DNA of 52,415 nucleotides, taken from NCBI GenBank assembly GCA_041687435.1, contig JAWLBX010000023.1:1-52415 (forward strand), written 5' to 3'. Positions within the stretch are counted from its first letter, which is position 1. Each line of letters opens with the position of its first letter. The notes under the pieces were generated by a model, which saw only the letters and a program-made list of their open reading frames with translations, was not told the origin of the DNA and made no database searches. The translations under genes and the position numbers were made by a program. This DNA comes from JACKII01 sp041687435 (GTDB taxonomy: Bacteria; Pseudomonadota; Alphaproteobacteria; Bin95). Positions 44,244-52,410 of this stretch are shown one piece after another.

Positions 44244-44798
44244 ATGGCCGCCCGCGTGCCCTATCTCAACCCCGAGGATCTGCCGGAAGATCAGCGCGAT
44301 CTGCTGAGGCGCCCGATCTGGCTGACCCGCGCGCTCGTCAACAGCCCCGGCACCGCCCGCGCCTTTCACGGACTGGGCAATCACATTCGCTATGGCATGA
44401 CGCTGGATATGCGCCTGCGCGAATTGGCCATCCTTCAGGTCGGCTGGCTGGCCCGCTCGCCGTTCGAGTGGAGCCACCATGTCAAGCTGGGCATGGATTT
44501 CGGGGTGACCAAAGAGGACATTGAGGGCTTGATCGCGGAGACCGAAGGGCGGCAGAGCAATTTGGGCGATCTGGAAAAGAAAATCCTGCGCGCAGCCCGC
44601 GAGATGGCCGAGAATGTCGAGATGCCGGAGCCGCTGTTCCGGGAGCTTCAGGCGGAACTCGGCAACGAACAGATGGTCGATCTGGTCGTTGCCATCGCTA
44701 CCTATTGCGCCGTAGTGCGCATCCTGGCCTCGCTCGCCATCGAGGTGGAACCGGAATACCAGCCCTATCTCGACATGTTCCCGCTGCCGGCAAACTAA
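44244..44798 (+). CDS. Carboxymuconolactone decarboxylase family protein
   Basis: A 184-aa helical protein of the CMD/AhpD-like family. LRELAILQVGWLARSPFEWSHHVKLGMDFGVTKEDIEGL contains the family's Glu-Trp-His core (about 61-99), without the C-x-x-C of peroxidase-type AhpD. This points to a decarboxylase or hydrolase-like function, not a thiol peroxidase. The ATG at 44244 follows GAGGAA; a longer frame upstream overlaps the ybaK-type gene and is rejected. It precedes the SDR gene by 18 nt, likely one operon. Confidence 0.84.
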   Translation: MAARVPYLNPEDLPEDQRDLLRRPIWLTRALVNSPGTARAFHGLGNHIRYGMTLDMRLRELAILQVGWLARSPFEWSHHVKLGMDFGVTKEDIEGLIAETEGRQSNLGDLEKKILRAAREMAENVEMPEPLFRELQAELGNEQMVDLVVAIATYCAVVRILASLAIEVEPEYQPYLDMFPLPAN

Positions 44799-44816
44799 CG
44801 GAAGGAAACCGAACCC

Positions 44817-45617
44817 ATGCGTTTGAAAGACAAGATCGCCATCGTCGTCGGTGCGGGCCAGTCACCGGGGGAGGGCGTCGGCAACGGCCGGGCCACCGCT
44901 CAGGTGTTCGCGCGCGAGGGCGCAACGGTTGCCTGCATCGACATGCACCAGGACCGTGCCGAGGAAACCGCGGAGATCATTCGCAGCGAGGGCGGCAAGG
45001 CTCTCGCACTCGCGGCGGACATCACCACCGAGGCGTCGATCCAGGCGGCTGTCGAAGCCGTCGCCGCCGAATGCGGCCGTATCGACGTGCTGCACAACAA
45101 TGTCGGCGTGTCCATTGCCGGCGGCGACAAACCCCTGGCAGAACTGACGGAGGAGGATTTCGACCGCTGCAACGCCATCAACCTGCGGGGCATGATCATG
45201 ACCTGCAAGCATGTGGTGCCGGTCATGCAGAAACAGCGCGCCGGCAGCATCGTGAATATTTCATCCATGGCCGTGCGCAGCCGCTATCCGCTGGTGGTCT
45301 ACAAGACCTCTAAGGCTGGCGTGGTCGCGCTGACGGAGCAGCTGGCCTACACCAATGCAGAGTACGGCATCCGCGCCAATGTCATCTTGCCGGGTTTGAT
45401 GGATACGCCAATGGCCGTCGATACCCGCGCGCGCGAATGGGGCAAGACACGGCAGGAAATCGTCGAGATGCGCAATTCGCAGGTGCCGCTTGGCGGGCAG
45501 ATGGGCAGCGGCTGGGATGTCGCATACGCCGCCCTGTTCCTTGCCAGTGAGGAGGCCAAGTTTATCACCGGCGTGACCTTGCCGGTCGATGGCGGCGCGA
45601 ACATCTGGGTGCGGTAG
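44817..45617 (+). CDS. Short-chain dehydrogenase/reductase
   Basis: A 266-aa classical SDR. The nucleotide-binding region is IVVGAGQSPGEGVGNGRA (9-26), longer than usual between glycines. NNVGV at about 94-98, catalytic S149 or S150, Y162 and K166 (Y-K-T-S-K) follow, as do the C-terminal GVTLPVDGG. The Asp in CIDMHQ at about 42 favours NAD over NADP. GGAAGGAAA precedes the ATG. Coupled to the CMD-family gene, it probably acts on a ring or hydroxy-acid intermediate; substrate unknown. Confidence 0.88.
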   Translation: MRLKDKIAIVVGAGQSPGEGVGNGRATAQVFAREGATVACIDMHQDRAEETAEIIRSEGGKALALAADITTEASIQAAVEAVAAECGRIDVLHNNVGVSIAGGDKPLAELTEEDFDRCNAINLRGMIMTCKHVVPVMQKQRAGSIVNISSMAVRSRYPLVVYKTSKAGVVALTEQLAYTNAEYGIRANVILPGLMDTPMAVDTRAREWGKTRQEIVEMRNSQVPLGGQMGSGWDVAYAALFLASEEAKFITGVTLPVDGGANIWVR

Positions 45618-45629
45618 GAAGACACTGAG

Positions 45630-45656
45630 CCCCGGAAGCGCATGGCGCTTCCGGGG
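45630..45656. terminator. Bidirectional hairpin between convergent genes
   Basis: CCCCGGAAGCGC (45630-45641) and GCGCTTCCGGGG (45645-45656) make a perfect 12-bp stem with an ATG triloop, in the 56-nt gap between the SDR stop and the acyl-CoA dehydrogenase stop. Very stable; no T-tract on either side. Confidence 0.7.
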
Positions 45657-45673
45657 AGCGAAGAAGCCAAGGG

Positions 45674-46933
45674 CTAGCCCAGATCTGCGCTGAGCTTGTA
45701 GGAGTGGGGCATCGCCGGCGGCATCCCCTCTTTCTCGTGGCGGCGTACGACGCTCCGGGCGATGGTGCGCAGATGGACCTCGTCCGGGCCGTCGATGAAT
45801 TGCAGGGCGCGGCCCCACGTCCACAGGTAGGAAATCGGCGTGTCCGGTGTCAGCCCCATGGCGCCAAACACCTGCATCGCCCGGTTCGTCACCGTGGTTT
45901 GCAGGCGCGCCGCCACCACCTTGATTGCGGAGACCGCATCGCGCGCAGCGCGGTTGCCGTGCTGGTCGATCATCCACGCCGTTTGCAGGCAGAGCAGCCG
46001 CGCCTGGTCGATTTCGATCCGGCTGAGCGCCACCTGTTCGCGCACATTGTCGTGGTCGATGGTGCGCTTGCCGAACGTGTTGCGGTTCAGGCCGCGGTCA
46101 AGCATCAGGCTCAGCGCCACCTCGCACTGGCCGATGGTGCGCATGCAGTGATGGATGCGGCCCGGGCCAAGCCGCGCCTGGGCGATCATGAAGCCATCGC
46201 CTTCCTCCGCCAGCAGGTTGGAGGCCGGCACGCGGACATTGTCGAACACCACCTCGCAATGGCCTTCCGGGCTGATGTGATGCATGACCGGAATGTTGCG
46301 GACGATCTTCACGCCGGGCGTATCCGGGGGCACGATGATCTGGCTTTGTTGGCGGTGCGTTGCCTCGTCCGGGTTCGTCTTACCCATGACGATCATCACG
46401 CCCAGGTTCGGGTGGGCGGCGTTGGTGATGAACCATTTGCGGCCGTTGATGACGTATTCGTTGCCGTCCCGCTCGATCCGCGTCTGAACATTGGTGGCGT
46501 CCGAGGAGGCCACTTCCGGCTCGGTCATGCAGAAGGCGGAGCGGATTTCGCCATTCAGCAATGGCGTCAGGTATTGTTCCTTCTGCTCCGGCGTGCCGAA
46601 CATATGGAAGACTTCCATGTTGCCGGTGTCGGGTGCGTTGCAGTTGAACATTTCCGCCGACCAGTAGATGCGGCCCATGATCTCGGCGAGCGGCGCATAT
46701 TCCAGGTTGGTGCAGCGGGTGCCCGGCTGGTCGTCCGGCAGGCTGGGCAGGAACATGTTCCAAAGGCCCTCGGCCTTGGCCTTGGCCTTGATGTCCTCGC
46801 AGAAGGGCGGCGGAAAGGTGCCGGCCTCGGTCAGTTCGTGCCATTCCCGGTCGCGCGGGGCGATTTCGCGCTCCATGAACTGGGTGAGCTGTTCCTGAAG
46901 GGCTTTGACTTTGTCCGAATAGGCGAAATCCAT
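45674..46933 (-). CDS. Acyl-CoA dehydrogenase
   Basis: A 419-aa acyl-CoA dehydrogenase-family flavoprotein. FCMTEPEVASSDATNVQTRIERDG, the RKWFITNAAHPNLGVMIVMGKT block, FGKRTIDHDNVREQVALSRIEIDQARLL and QVFGAMGLTPDTPISYLWTWGRALQFIDGPDEVHLRTIA are conserved. The last block places Gly-Pro-Asp-Glu where short-chain enzymes carry the catalytic LEGTNE, typical of the longer ACAD10/11-like branch. Substrate is therefore uncertain, perhaps a 4-hydroxy or long-chain acyl-CoA. The ATG at 46933 is well supported by GGACACTTCCG upstream. Independent of the valine cluster. Confidence 0.88.
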   Translation of the reverse strand: MDFAYSDKVKALQEQLTQFMEREIAPRDREWHELTEAGTFPPPFCEDIKAKAKAEGLWNMFLPSLPDDQPGTRCTNLEYAPLAEIMGRIYWSAEMFNCNAPDTGNMEVFHMFGTPEQKEQYLTPLLNGEIRSAFCMTEPEVASSDATNVQTRIERDGNEYVINGRKWFITNAAHPNLGVMIVMGKTNPDEATHRQQSQIIVPPDTPGVKIVRNIPVMHHISPEGHCEVVFDNVRVPASNLLAEEGDGFMIAQARLGPGRIHHCMRTIGQCEVALSLMLDRGLNRNTFGKRTIDHDNVREQVALSRIEIDQARLLCLQTAWMIDQHGNRAARDAVSAIKVVAARLQTTVTNRAMQVFGAMGLTPDTPISYLWTWGRALQFIDGPDEVHLRTIARSVVRRHEKEGMPPAMPHSYKLSADLG

Positions 46934-47014
46934 CGGAAGTGTCCTCGGTACGGTTCGTTTGATCGGTTTTCAGGCCGATGTTGCGCAGCAATCGGCCCGA
47001 CTGGCAACGGCCCC

Positions 47015-48205
47015 TTAGGTCGCGCGCGGCGGATACAGCCGGAATGCCAGGGCTGGCAATACCGCAAAGCCGGCAATTGCCAGGGCGGAGGGGAGAAGGG
47101 TGATCGATTCGGCGGCAAAAATCGCGGCGACCATACCCGCCAGTACGCCGCCGCCCATCTGCAAGAACCCCAGCAAGGCGGATGCCGTGCCGGCCCGGTC
47201 CCGGAACGAGGCCATGGCTCCGGTGATGCTGTTCGGACGCATCAGGCCGGTGCCGTGCATCACCACAGCCATGGGTAGCACCAGCGTCATGGCATGCTCG
47301 ATCCTGATGGCCGCACCGGCCGCCATCAGCACGCCGCCGGCCGCACTGACCAAGGTGCCCAACCGCACCATCTGCGCCGGGGTCCGCGTGCGCGATAGGC
47401 GGGCGGACAGGCTGGCGCCGGTGATGAAGCCGATCATGACCATGGCGAAAAACACGCCGAACATCGCCGGCTCATGGCCAAGCTGGCCTATCAGAACGAA
47501 CGGCGCCGCCGGGATGAACGAGAACAGCGCGCCACTCGACAGCATCGAGGGCAGGGCGTAGCTGACAAAGCCGCGATGCCTGATCATGTCCCAGTAATTT
47601 AGTGCGATCCTGCCGAAGCGTGTTGCTCGCGGGTCGCGCGCCGGCAGCGTTTCGTCCAGCAGCAACAGCACCAGCGTCAGCATCAGGGCGCCGGTCAGGG
47701 CCAGGGTCAGGAACACGGCTGTCCAATCGAACCAAGTCAGCAGAGCGCCGCCGATCATCGGCGCGGCGATTGGGGCGACGCCCATCCCGGCAGTGACGAT
47801 AGACATGGCGCGCTGGGCGGATTTGCCTTCGTATATGTCGGCGACCACCGCCCGGGCGACAACAGGCCCCGCGCAGGCCGCCACGCCCTGAATGAAACGC
47901 GCGGGCAACAGCACGGCCAGGCTTTCGGCCTGCATGCAGATCAGGCCCATGGCGGCGTAGATTGCCAGTCCGCCCAGCAGCACGGGGCGGCGGCCGAACC
48001 GGTCTGAGGTCGGGCCCAGGACCAGCTGGGCAATGGCGAAACCTGCCAGGAACACGCCCACGATCAACTGTGCCTTGGTCTCCGGCTCGCCGAAAGCGGC
48101 AGCAATGGCAGGCAGGCCGGCCAGCGGCATGTCGATGGAAAGAGGGGTGATGCCCGTCAGACCGGTCAACAAAATGATGACGGCGAGGCTCTCTTTGCGC
48201 AGCAC
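47015..48205 (-). CDS. Bcr/CflA-type MFS drug efflux transporter
   Basis: A 396-aa proton-coupled exporter with twelve helices. Motif A is GPTSDRFGRRPVLLGGL (about 63-79), motif C-like is AGPVVARAVVADIYEG, and DMPLAGLPAIAAAFG in TM1 is typical of the Bcr/CflA branch. The start is taken as GTG at 48205 (V-L-R-K-E-S-L), since the family begins here and AAGGA lies upstream; a frame extending to 48349 adds non-conserved sequence. Confers resistance to small toxic compounds in known members; the natural substrate is unknown. Confidence 0.85.
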   Translation of the reverse strand: MLRKESLAVIILLTGLTGITPLSIDMPLAGLPAIAAAFGEPETKAQLIVGVFLAGFAIAQLVLGPTSDRFGRRPVLLGGLAIYAAMGLICMQAESLAVLLPARFIQGVAACAGPVVARAVVADIYEGKSAQRAMSIVTAGMGVAPIAAPMIGGALLTWFDWTAVFLTLALTGALMLTLVLLLLDETLPARDPRATRFGRIALNYWDMIRHRGFVSYALPSMLSSGALFSFIPAAPFVLIGQLGHEPAMFGVFFAMVMIGFITGASLSARLSRTRTPAQMVRLGTLVSAAGGVLMAAGAAIRIEHAMTLVLPMAVVMHGTGLMRPNSITGAMASFRDRAGTASALLGFLQMGGGVLAGMVAAIFAAESITLLPSALAIAGFAVLPALAFRLYPPRAT

Positions 48206-48455
48206 GGCGGCAGTGTCCTTATCGCCCAACGCGTGCGAGGGTGGGCAAACCAAAAGCAGGGCGGTATTTAACCGGGCGTTGCAGATTGCCTTGCCCTTTT
48301 CACGCCTCTGCGGTGCTTTGGCCGCACGGGTAAGGTTGCAGGTGCGCATACATGTATCCGCTTTGCGGAATGTCCTGGCATTCCGGTGCGTCCAGCGTGG
48401 AAATCGTTAAGACCCTCTGGCAACATCAGGAAATGGACTGATTGGAGGCGTTGAA

Positions 48456-49385
48456 GTGTCTCAACCGGAAGCATACAGCTTCCAATCCGGTTACGCGCAC
48501 GTTGGCGATGTGCGCCTGCATTATGCGCGGACTGGGCATGGACAGCCTCTGATTTTGCTGCACGGCTGGCCCGAGTTTTGGCTGACCTGGCGCAAGATCA
48601 TGCCCTTGCTGGCGGACCGGTTCGATGTGATCGCGCCGGACTTGCGCGGCTTTGGCGCCAGCGACAAGCCGACATTGGGGCCATCGCGGCAGCAGACACC
48701 GGATGTGATGGCGCGAGATATTTTGGGCCTGATGGATGCGCTTGGCCTGAAGAAGGCTGGCCTTGTCGGGCATGATGTTGGCGCCATGGTCATGCAGGCC
48801 GTCGCGTTGCAGGCGCCGGAAAGGCTGACCGGCCTGTTTTTCTTCAATTGCCCCTATCCCGGTATCGGCCAGCGTTGGTATGCGCCCGAGCATGTCAAGC
48901 AGGTCTGGTATCAGAATTTCCAGCAACTGCCCTGGGCCGCGCGCATGGTCGGACAGAGCCGGGAAAGCTGCGCTTTGTATTTCCGGCATTTCCTGACCCA
49001 TTGGCCGGCACGGATCGATGCTTTCGACGACGATTTCGAAGCATGGATCGACAATTTCATGAAACCCGGCAACATTCAGGGCGGGTTCAACTGGTACCTG
49101 TCCGTCGCCGAAACACGGCTCGCCATCGCCCGCGGAGACCTGCCGCCGCAACCGCCTATCGGTTTGCCCACCAGGGTGTTGTGGGGGCGGCACGACCCGG
49201 TGTTGAGGCCGGAATGGGCCGATCGGATTCCCGAGTTTTTCCCTCGCGCCACCTTAGAAATCTGCGAATCAGCAGGCCATTTCGTGCACTATGAAGCGCC
49301 AGAGGAAGCTGCAGCAGCCGTGCGGTTGCTGTTTGACGGCTCCGGTCTCAACCCGCCAGTTGCAGGGCGGCAGGATCATCGTTAG
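48456..49385 (+). CDS. Alpha/beta hydrolase (epoxide hydrolase/haloalkane dehalogenase-like)
   Basis: A 309-aa alpha/beta hydrolase. The oxyanion block is LLHGWPEFWLTWRKIMP (34-50) and the nucleophile elbow is GLVGHDVGA with D107, an Asp nucleophile as in epoxide hydrolases and fluoroacetate/haloalkane dehalogenases. The partner acid is in GRHDPVL and the catalytic His in SAGHFVHYEAPEE near the end. Start GTG at 48456 has GGAGG seven bases upstream. The nearby HAD-type haloacid dehalogenase at 50.4 kb makes dehalogenation an attractive but unproven role. Confidence 0.86.
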   Translation: MSQPEAYSFQSGYAHVGDVRLHYARTGHGQPLILLHGWPEFWLTWRKIMPLLADRFDVIAPDLRGFGASDKPTLGPSRQQTPDVMARDILGLMDALGLKKAGLVGHDVGAMVMQAVALQAPERLTGLFFFNCPYPGIGQRWYAPEHVKQVWYQNFQQLPWAARMVGQSRESCALYFRHFLTHWPARIDAFDDDFEAWIDNFMKPGNIQGGFNWYLSVAETRLAIARGDLPPQPPIGLPTRVLWGRHDPVLRPEWADRIPEFFPRATLEICESAGHFVHYEAPEEAAAAVRLLFDGSGLNPPVAGRQDHR

Positions 49386-49396
49386 GGCACGAAGCG

Positions 49397-49435
49397 TTCA
49401 CCCTGCGCGGGACGGCCAGGCTCGCGCAGGGTGAA
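49397..49435. terminator. Bidirectional hairpin between convergent genes
   Basis: TTCACCCTGCGCG (49397-49409) and CGCGCAGGGTGAA (49423-49435) make a perfect 13-bp stem with a 13-nt loop, followed by TTTCC on the plus strand. It separates the hydrolase stop (49385) from the stop of the PEP-CTERM-like gene (49485). Confidence 0.72.
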
Positions 49436-49484
49436 TTTCCGGCCTGCCGATGCAGGCGTGGCTGTCGCGTTAAGCGTGCGCAAT

Positions 49485-50135
49485 CTACGCCCGCGATTTC
49501 CGGCGCAGCGCAGCCACGCCAAGCGTGCCGGAAACGATGAGTGCCAGCGCCGCCGGGACGGGAACCGGGGATGACGGCGGCTCGACCGGCGTCGATATTT
49601 CTGCCGTGAAGCCAATGTTCTGGAAATCGACTTCGCCGTTCGAGCCGGTCAGGAATGCGGTAACGAACTGGACGTTCAGAGGGGCTGCCAGTGCTATGTC
49701 TTGCGCCTTGATCCCCGGCGACGAGCCGAGGTTTGGCATGATGGAAAGACTGCCGACCTGAACGCTGGCGCTGTTGAAGAATGTAAAGTCGATATTATCG
49801 ACGTCATAACCTTCCCCGGTATAATTCCAGAAGTGCAGTGTCGATATGTCGTATTCTTGATTAAAGTCAAAGAGCAATTCCAGGCCACCGCCAACTTGGT
49901 CGGCTGTAAACCAGATGTGTGTGTCTTGGTCGTGAAATTCTTCGGAGTCTGCGGATGGCGCGTCAATGACTTTGTCGATTGTGTTGCCGTTCATAAACGT
50001 ATTGTTAAAGGTGCCCGGAGACGTACCGGCGCCGACACTTACGCTGATTTCAGGGCCTTTGAGGTAAACGGGTGCAGCTTGCGCTGTTGTGGCTGCCAAT
50101 GCCAAAACGGCAGCAATCAAAACGTGTTTTTGCAT
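49485..50135 (-). CDS. Secreted protein with VPVPA (PEP-CTERM-like) sorting tail
   Basis: A 216-aa exported protein. The signal peptide (MQKHVLIAAVLALAATTAQA-AP) and a beta-rich middle part with DTHIWFTADQVGGGLELLFDF and STLHFWNYTGEGYDVDNIDFTFF resemble galactose-binding-like folds. The last 26 residues (191-216) are a Pro-rich VPVPAA, a hydrophobic helix and RRKSRA, the tripartite tail of exosortase substrates, close to the VPLPA variant. Such proteins are sorted to the outer surface or EPS. The ATG at 50135 has AAGGAGAG; the frame extends upstream without signal. Likely client of the prs/EPS system 22 kb away. Confidence 0.82.
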   Translation of the reverse strand: MQKHVLIAAVLALAATTAQAAPVYLKGPEISVSVGAGTSPGTFNNTFMNGNTIDKVIDAPSADSEEFHDQDTHIWFTADQVGGGLELLFDFNQEYDISTLHFWNYTGEGYDVDNIDFTFFNSASVQVGSLSIMPNLGSSPGIKAQDIALAAPLNVQFVTAFLTGSNGEVDFQNIGFTAEISTPVEPPSSPVPVPAALALIVSGTLGVAALRRKSRA

Positions 50136-50415
50136 TGTTCTCTCCTTGCATATTGTCGGAACTTTATTTGTTCCTTGTTGCAGATTAAAAACATGTATGT
50201 GCATGTCAAGGTTCTAATGGTCGGCACCATTGTAAATTCAATTCACCTTTTGGTTGTTTTGAGAATTTATTTACAATTCTTGACAGATTTTGGCGCTGGC
50301 CCGCGCACGGTTGCGGGATTGTGGCTCTGTCGTCCCGACTGTCTGTGGTCTCGGCAAGCGACCAAGCATGCGGTAGGATTGCAGCCATCATCCGATTGAG
50401 AGGGACCGCGACCGA
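50136..50415. other. Divergent promoter region between the PEP-CTERM-like and HAD genes
   Basis: AT-rich compared with its flanks. On the minus strand TTGACA occurs at about 50209-50204 and an ACATG-N6-CATGT dyad overlaps it. AGAATT (50262-50267) and AATTCT (50275-50280) form a second dyad with a 7-nt spacer. I do not find a good sigma-54 element here. No gene. Confidence 0.45.
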
Positions 50416-51147
50416 ATGTGCCCGCCCTGGCAACAATACAAAGCCCTGACCTTCGACGTAGGCGGCACCGTGTTCGATTGGCACGGCACCGTCGCCCCTG
50501 CCGTCGCGGCGATGTTGCCGGATGTGGACGCCCGTGCTTTCGCCAACGATTGGCGGCGGACAATGTTCAAGCTGCTGGCCGAGGTGAGGGCGGGGCGGTT
50601 GCCGCGGCATAATTCCGACATCCTGCATCGCCTGGCGTTGGATCACGTGATGCCGCGCTTCCCCTCCGCCATTCTGAGCGAGCGCCAGAAGGACGAACTT
50701 GCCAGCGCCTGGCACGTTCTGAACGCCTGGCCGGATGCCGCGGCGGCCATTGAAACATTGCGCAGCCACTATACCGTCACGGTGCTGACAGTTCTGTCCT
50801 GGCGGTCGGTCGTTGCCTCGTCGAAGGCGGCGGGCATCGGTTGGGATGGCATCCTGTCGTGCGAGTTCCTCCCGGCCTACAAGCCCGAAAAAGCCGCCTA
50901 CCTTGCCGCGCCGCGCCTGAGCGGCTGCGCCCCGCATGAAACGGTCATGGTTGCGGCCCATGCCGACAATGACTTGGAACATGCGCTGAAAGCCGGGCTC
51001 GCGGCCGCCTATTTGGACCGTCCCGCAGAATATGGGGAGGAGCGGCCGCCGGCGCTGCCGGAACGCCGCTACTTTATGGCAGAGGCGGTGGATTTCGCCG
51101 ATTTGGCCCGGCAATTGACCGATCCCGATTATCTCAAGGACGTTTAA
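50416..51147 (+). CDS. HAD-family (S)-2-haloacid dehalogenase-like hydrolase
   Basis: A 243-aa HAD-superfamily hydrolase. Nucleophile D14 is in ALTFDVGGTVFDWHG, close to the FDVYGTLFD of type II haloacid dehalogenases. TVLTVLSW supplies the second motif, K in LPAYKPEKAAYLAAP the third, and VMVAAHADNDLEHALKAGLAAAYLDRP the fourth with Asp pairs. Dehalogenation of short haloacids, or a related phosphatase activity, is likely. The gene is followed 4 nt later by the FAH-family gene, so the two are one operon. Confidence 0.83.
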   Translation: MCPPWQQYKALTFDVGGTVFDWHGTVAPAVAAMLPDVDARAFANDWRRTMFKLLAEVRAGRLPRHNSDILHRLALDHVMPRFPSAILSERQKDELASAWHVLNAWPDAAAAIETLRSHYTVTVLTVLSWRSVVASSKAAGIGWDGILSCEFLPAYKPEKAAYLAAPRLSGCAPHETVMVAAHADNDLEHALKAGLAAAYLDRPAEYGEERPPALPERRYFMAEAVDFADLARQLTDPDYLKDV

Positions 51148-51151
51148 CGCC

Positions 51152-52321
51152 ATGGCTCCCGACCTTTCCCTGGCCGCGATCCTGCCGGAAGACCATGGAC
51201 TGCTGGTCGGCCGCATCTGGCGGCCCGCTCCTGTGGCCGGACCCAGCGTGGTGCGCATCGACGGCAGCCGGGTGGTGGATATCACCCGCGCCTTTCCCAC
51301 CATCGCCGACGTGCTGAATGCGCCGGACCGCGTGGCCCGCGTCCGCCACGCTGCTGGTGAACCTGTGGGCGACCTTGCCGACCTGCTGGCCGAAAGCGTG
51401 CCCGGCCGTCGCCAGGGACCGCACTTTCTGGCGCCCAGCGACCTGCAACCGACCAAGGCGGCGGGGGTTACCTTCGCCATTTCCATGCTGGAACGGGTGA
51501 TCGAAGAGCAGGCGAAGGGCGATCCCGCCCGCGCCGCAAGTCTGCGCCGGACGATTCAGGACCAGATCGGCGCCGACCTGTCAGCCATCGTACCGGGCTC
51601 GAAACAGGCAGAGGCGCTGAAGGCCAAGCTGATCGAAATCGGGGCGTGGTCGCAATATCTGGAAGTCGGCATTGGGCCGATGGCTGAAATCTTTACCAAG
51701 GCGCCGCCGATGGCTGCTGTCGGCCTCGGCGCGATGATCGGCCTGCACCCGGATTCAACCTGGAACAATCCGGAACCGGAAATTGCACTCGCCATCGCGG
51801 CCTCTGGCGAGGTGGTGGGGGCGACGCTCGGCAATGACGTGAACCTGCGCGATGTGGAGGGGCGGAGCGCCCTGTTGTTGGGCCGTGCCAAGGACAACAA
51901 CGCCAGCGCTGCACTCGGTCCCTTTCTGCGCCTGTTCGACGAAACGTTCGGCATCGACGACGTTCGCGCGGCCCAACTGACCCTGAAGGTTTTGGGTGAG
52001 GACCAGTTCGTGCTCGAGGGTTCAAGCGACATGCGCGCCATTAGCCGCGACCCGCTGGATCTGGCGGCGCAGACACTCAGCGCCCATCATCAATATCCGG
52101 ATGGCGCTTTTCTGATGTGCGGCACCCTGTTCGCGCCGATCCAGGACCGTGCTGCACCCGGCCAGGGTTTCACCCATAAGACGGGCGACTGGGTCGAGAT
52201 CGCGAGCCCGAAAGTCGGCCGGCTGGCGAACAAGGTTGGTCTGACTACGGACGCGCCACCTTGGACCTTTGGCGTTCGGGCATTGATGCGGAATCTGGCG
52301 CGGCGCGGTATCGCGGTCTAG
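51152..52321 (+). CDS. Fumarylacetoacetate hydrolase-family protein
   Basis: A 389-aa FAH-fold protein, longer than the common 250-280-aa catabolic members and with an N-terminal extension before the metal core. Visible blocks are GPHFLAPSDLQPTKAAGVTFAISM (about 89-112), EPEIALAIAASGEVVGATLGNDVNLRDVEG with the Glu and Asp metal ligands, GPFLRLFDETF and GFTHKTGDWVEIASPKVG near the end. These enzymes cleave or hydrate diketo or acylpyruvate acids with Mg. Operon with the haloacid dehalogenase-like gene suggests a halo- or keto-acid pathway. Hairpins follow the stop. Confidence 0.85.
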   Translation: MAPDLSLAAILPEDHGLLVGRIWRPAPVAGPSVVRIDGSRVVDITRAFPTIADVLNAPDRVARVRHAAGEPVGDLADLLAESVPGRRQGPHFLAPSDLQPTKAAGVTFAISMLERVIEEQAKGDPARAASLRRTIQDQIGADLSAIVPGSKQAEALKAKLIEIGAWSQYLEVGIGPMAEIFTKAPPMAAVGLGAMIGLHPDSTWNNPEPEIALAIAASGEVVGATLGNDVNLRDVEGRSALLLGRAKDNNASAALGPFLRLFDETFGIDDVRAAQLTLKVLGEDQFVLEGSSDMRAISRDPLDLAAQTLSAHHQYPDGAFLMCGTLFAPIQDRAAPGQGFTHKTGDWVEIASPKVGRLANKVGLTTDAPPWTFGVRALMRNLARRGIAV

Positions 52322-52332
52322 AGCGCTTTTGT

Positions 52333-52383
52333 TTCTGAATGAGTCGTAGGGGATTCCCTTCATGCCGAATTTCTGATTCAGAA
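52333..52383. repeat. Possible short repeat/insertion remnant with inverted ends
   Basis: TTCTGAAT (52333-52340) and ATTCAGAA (52376-52383) form 8-bp inverted ends around a stretch containing GGGATTCCC, just after the last stop. The stretch after TAGAGCGC resembles intergenic repeats common in alphaproteobacteria, but only one copy is seen here. Confidence 0.35.
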
Positions 52384-52385
52384 TA

Positions 52386-52410
52386 AGGGCTGGTGAAGGA
52401 GGCCAGCCCT
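52386..52410. terminator. Hairpin near the right end of the window
   Basis: AGGGCTGG (52386-52393) and CCAGCCCT (52403-52410) form an 8-bp stem with a 9-nt loop, about 65 nt after the FAH-family stop. It could terminate that operon; the window ends here. Confidence 0.5.

Noticed and set aside
45704..47278. 524-codon plus-strand frame opposite the acyl-CoA dehydrogenase
   Set aside because: Rich in Arg/His/Gln/Asp with no motif; the minus-strand dehydrogenase is certain.
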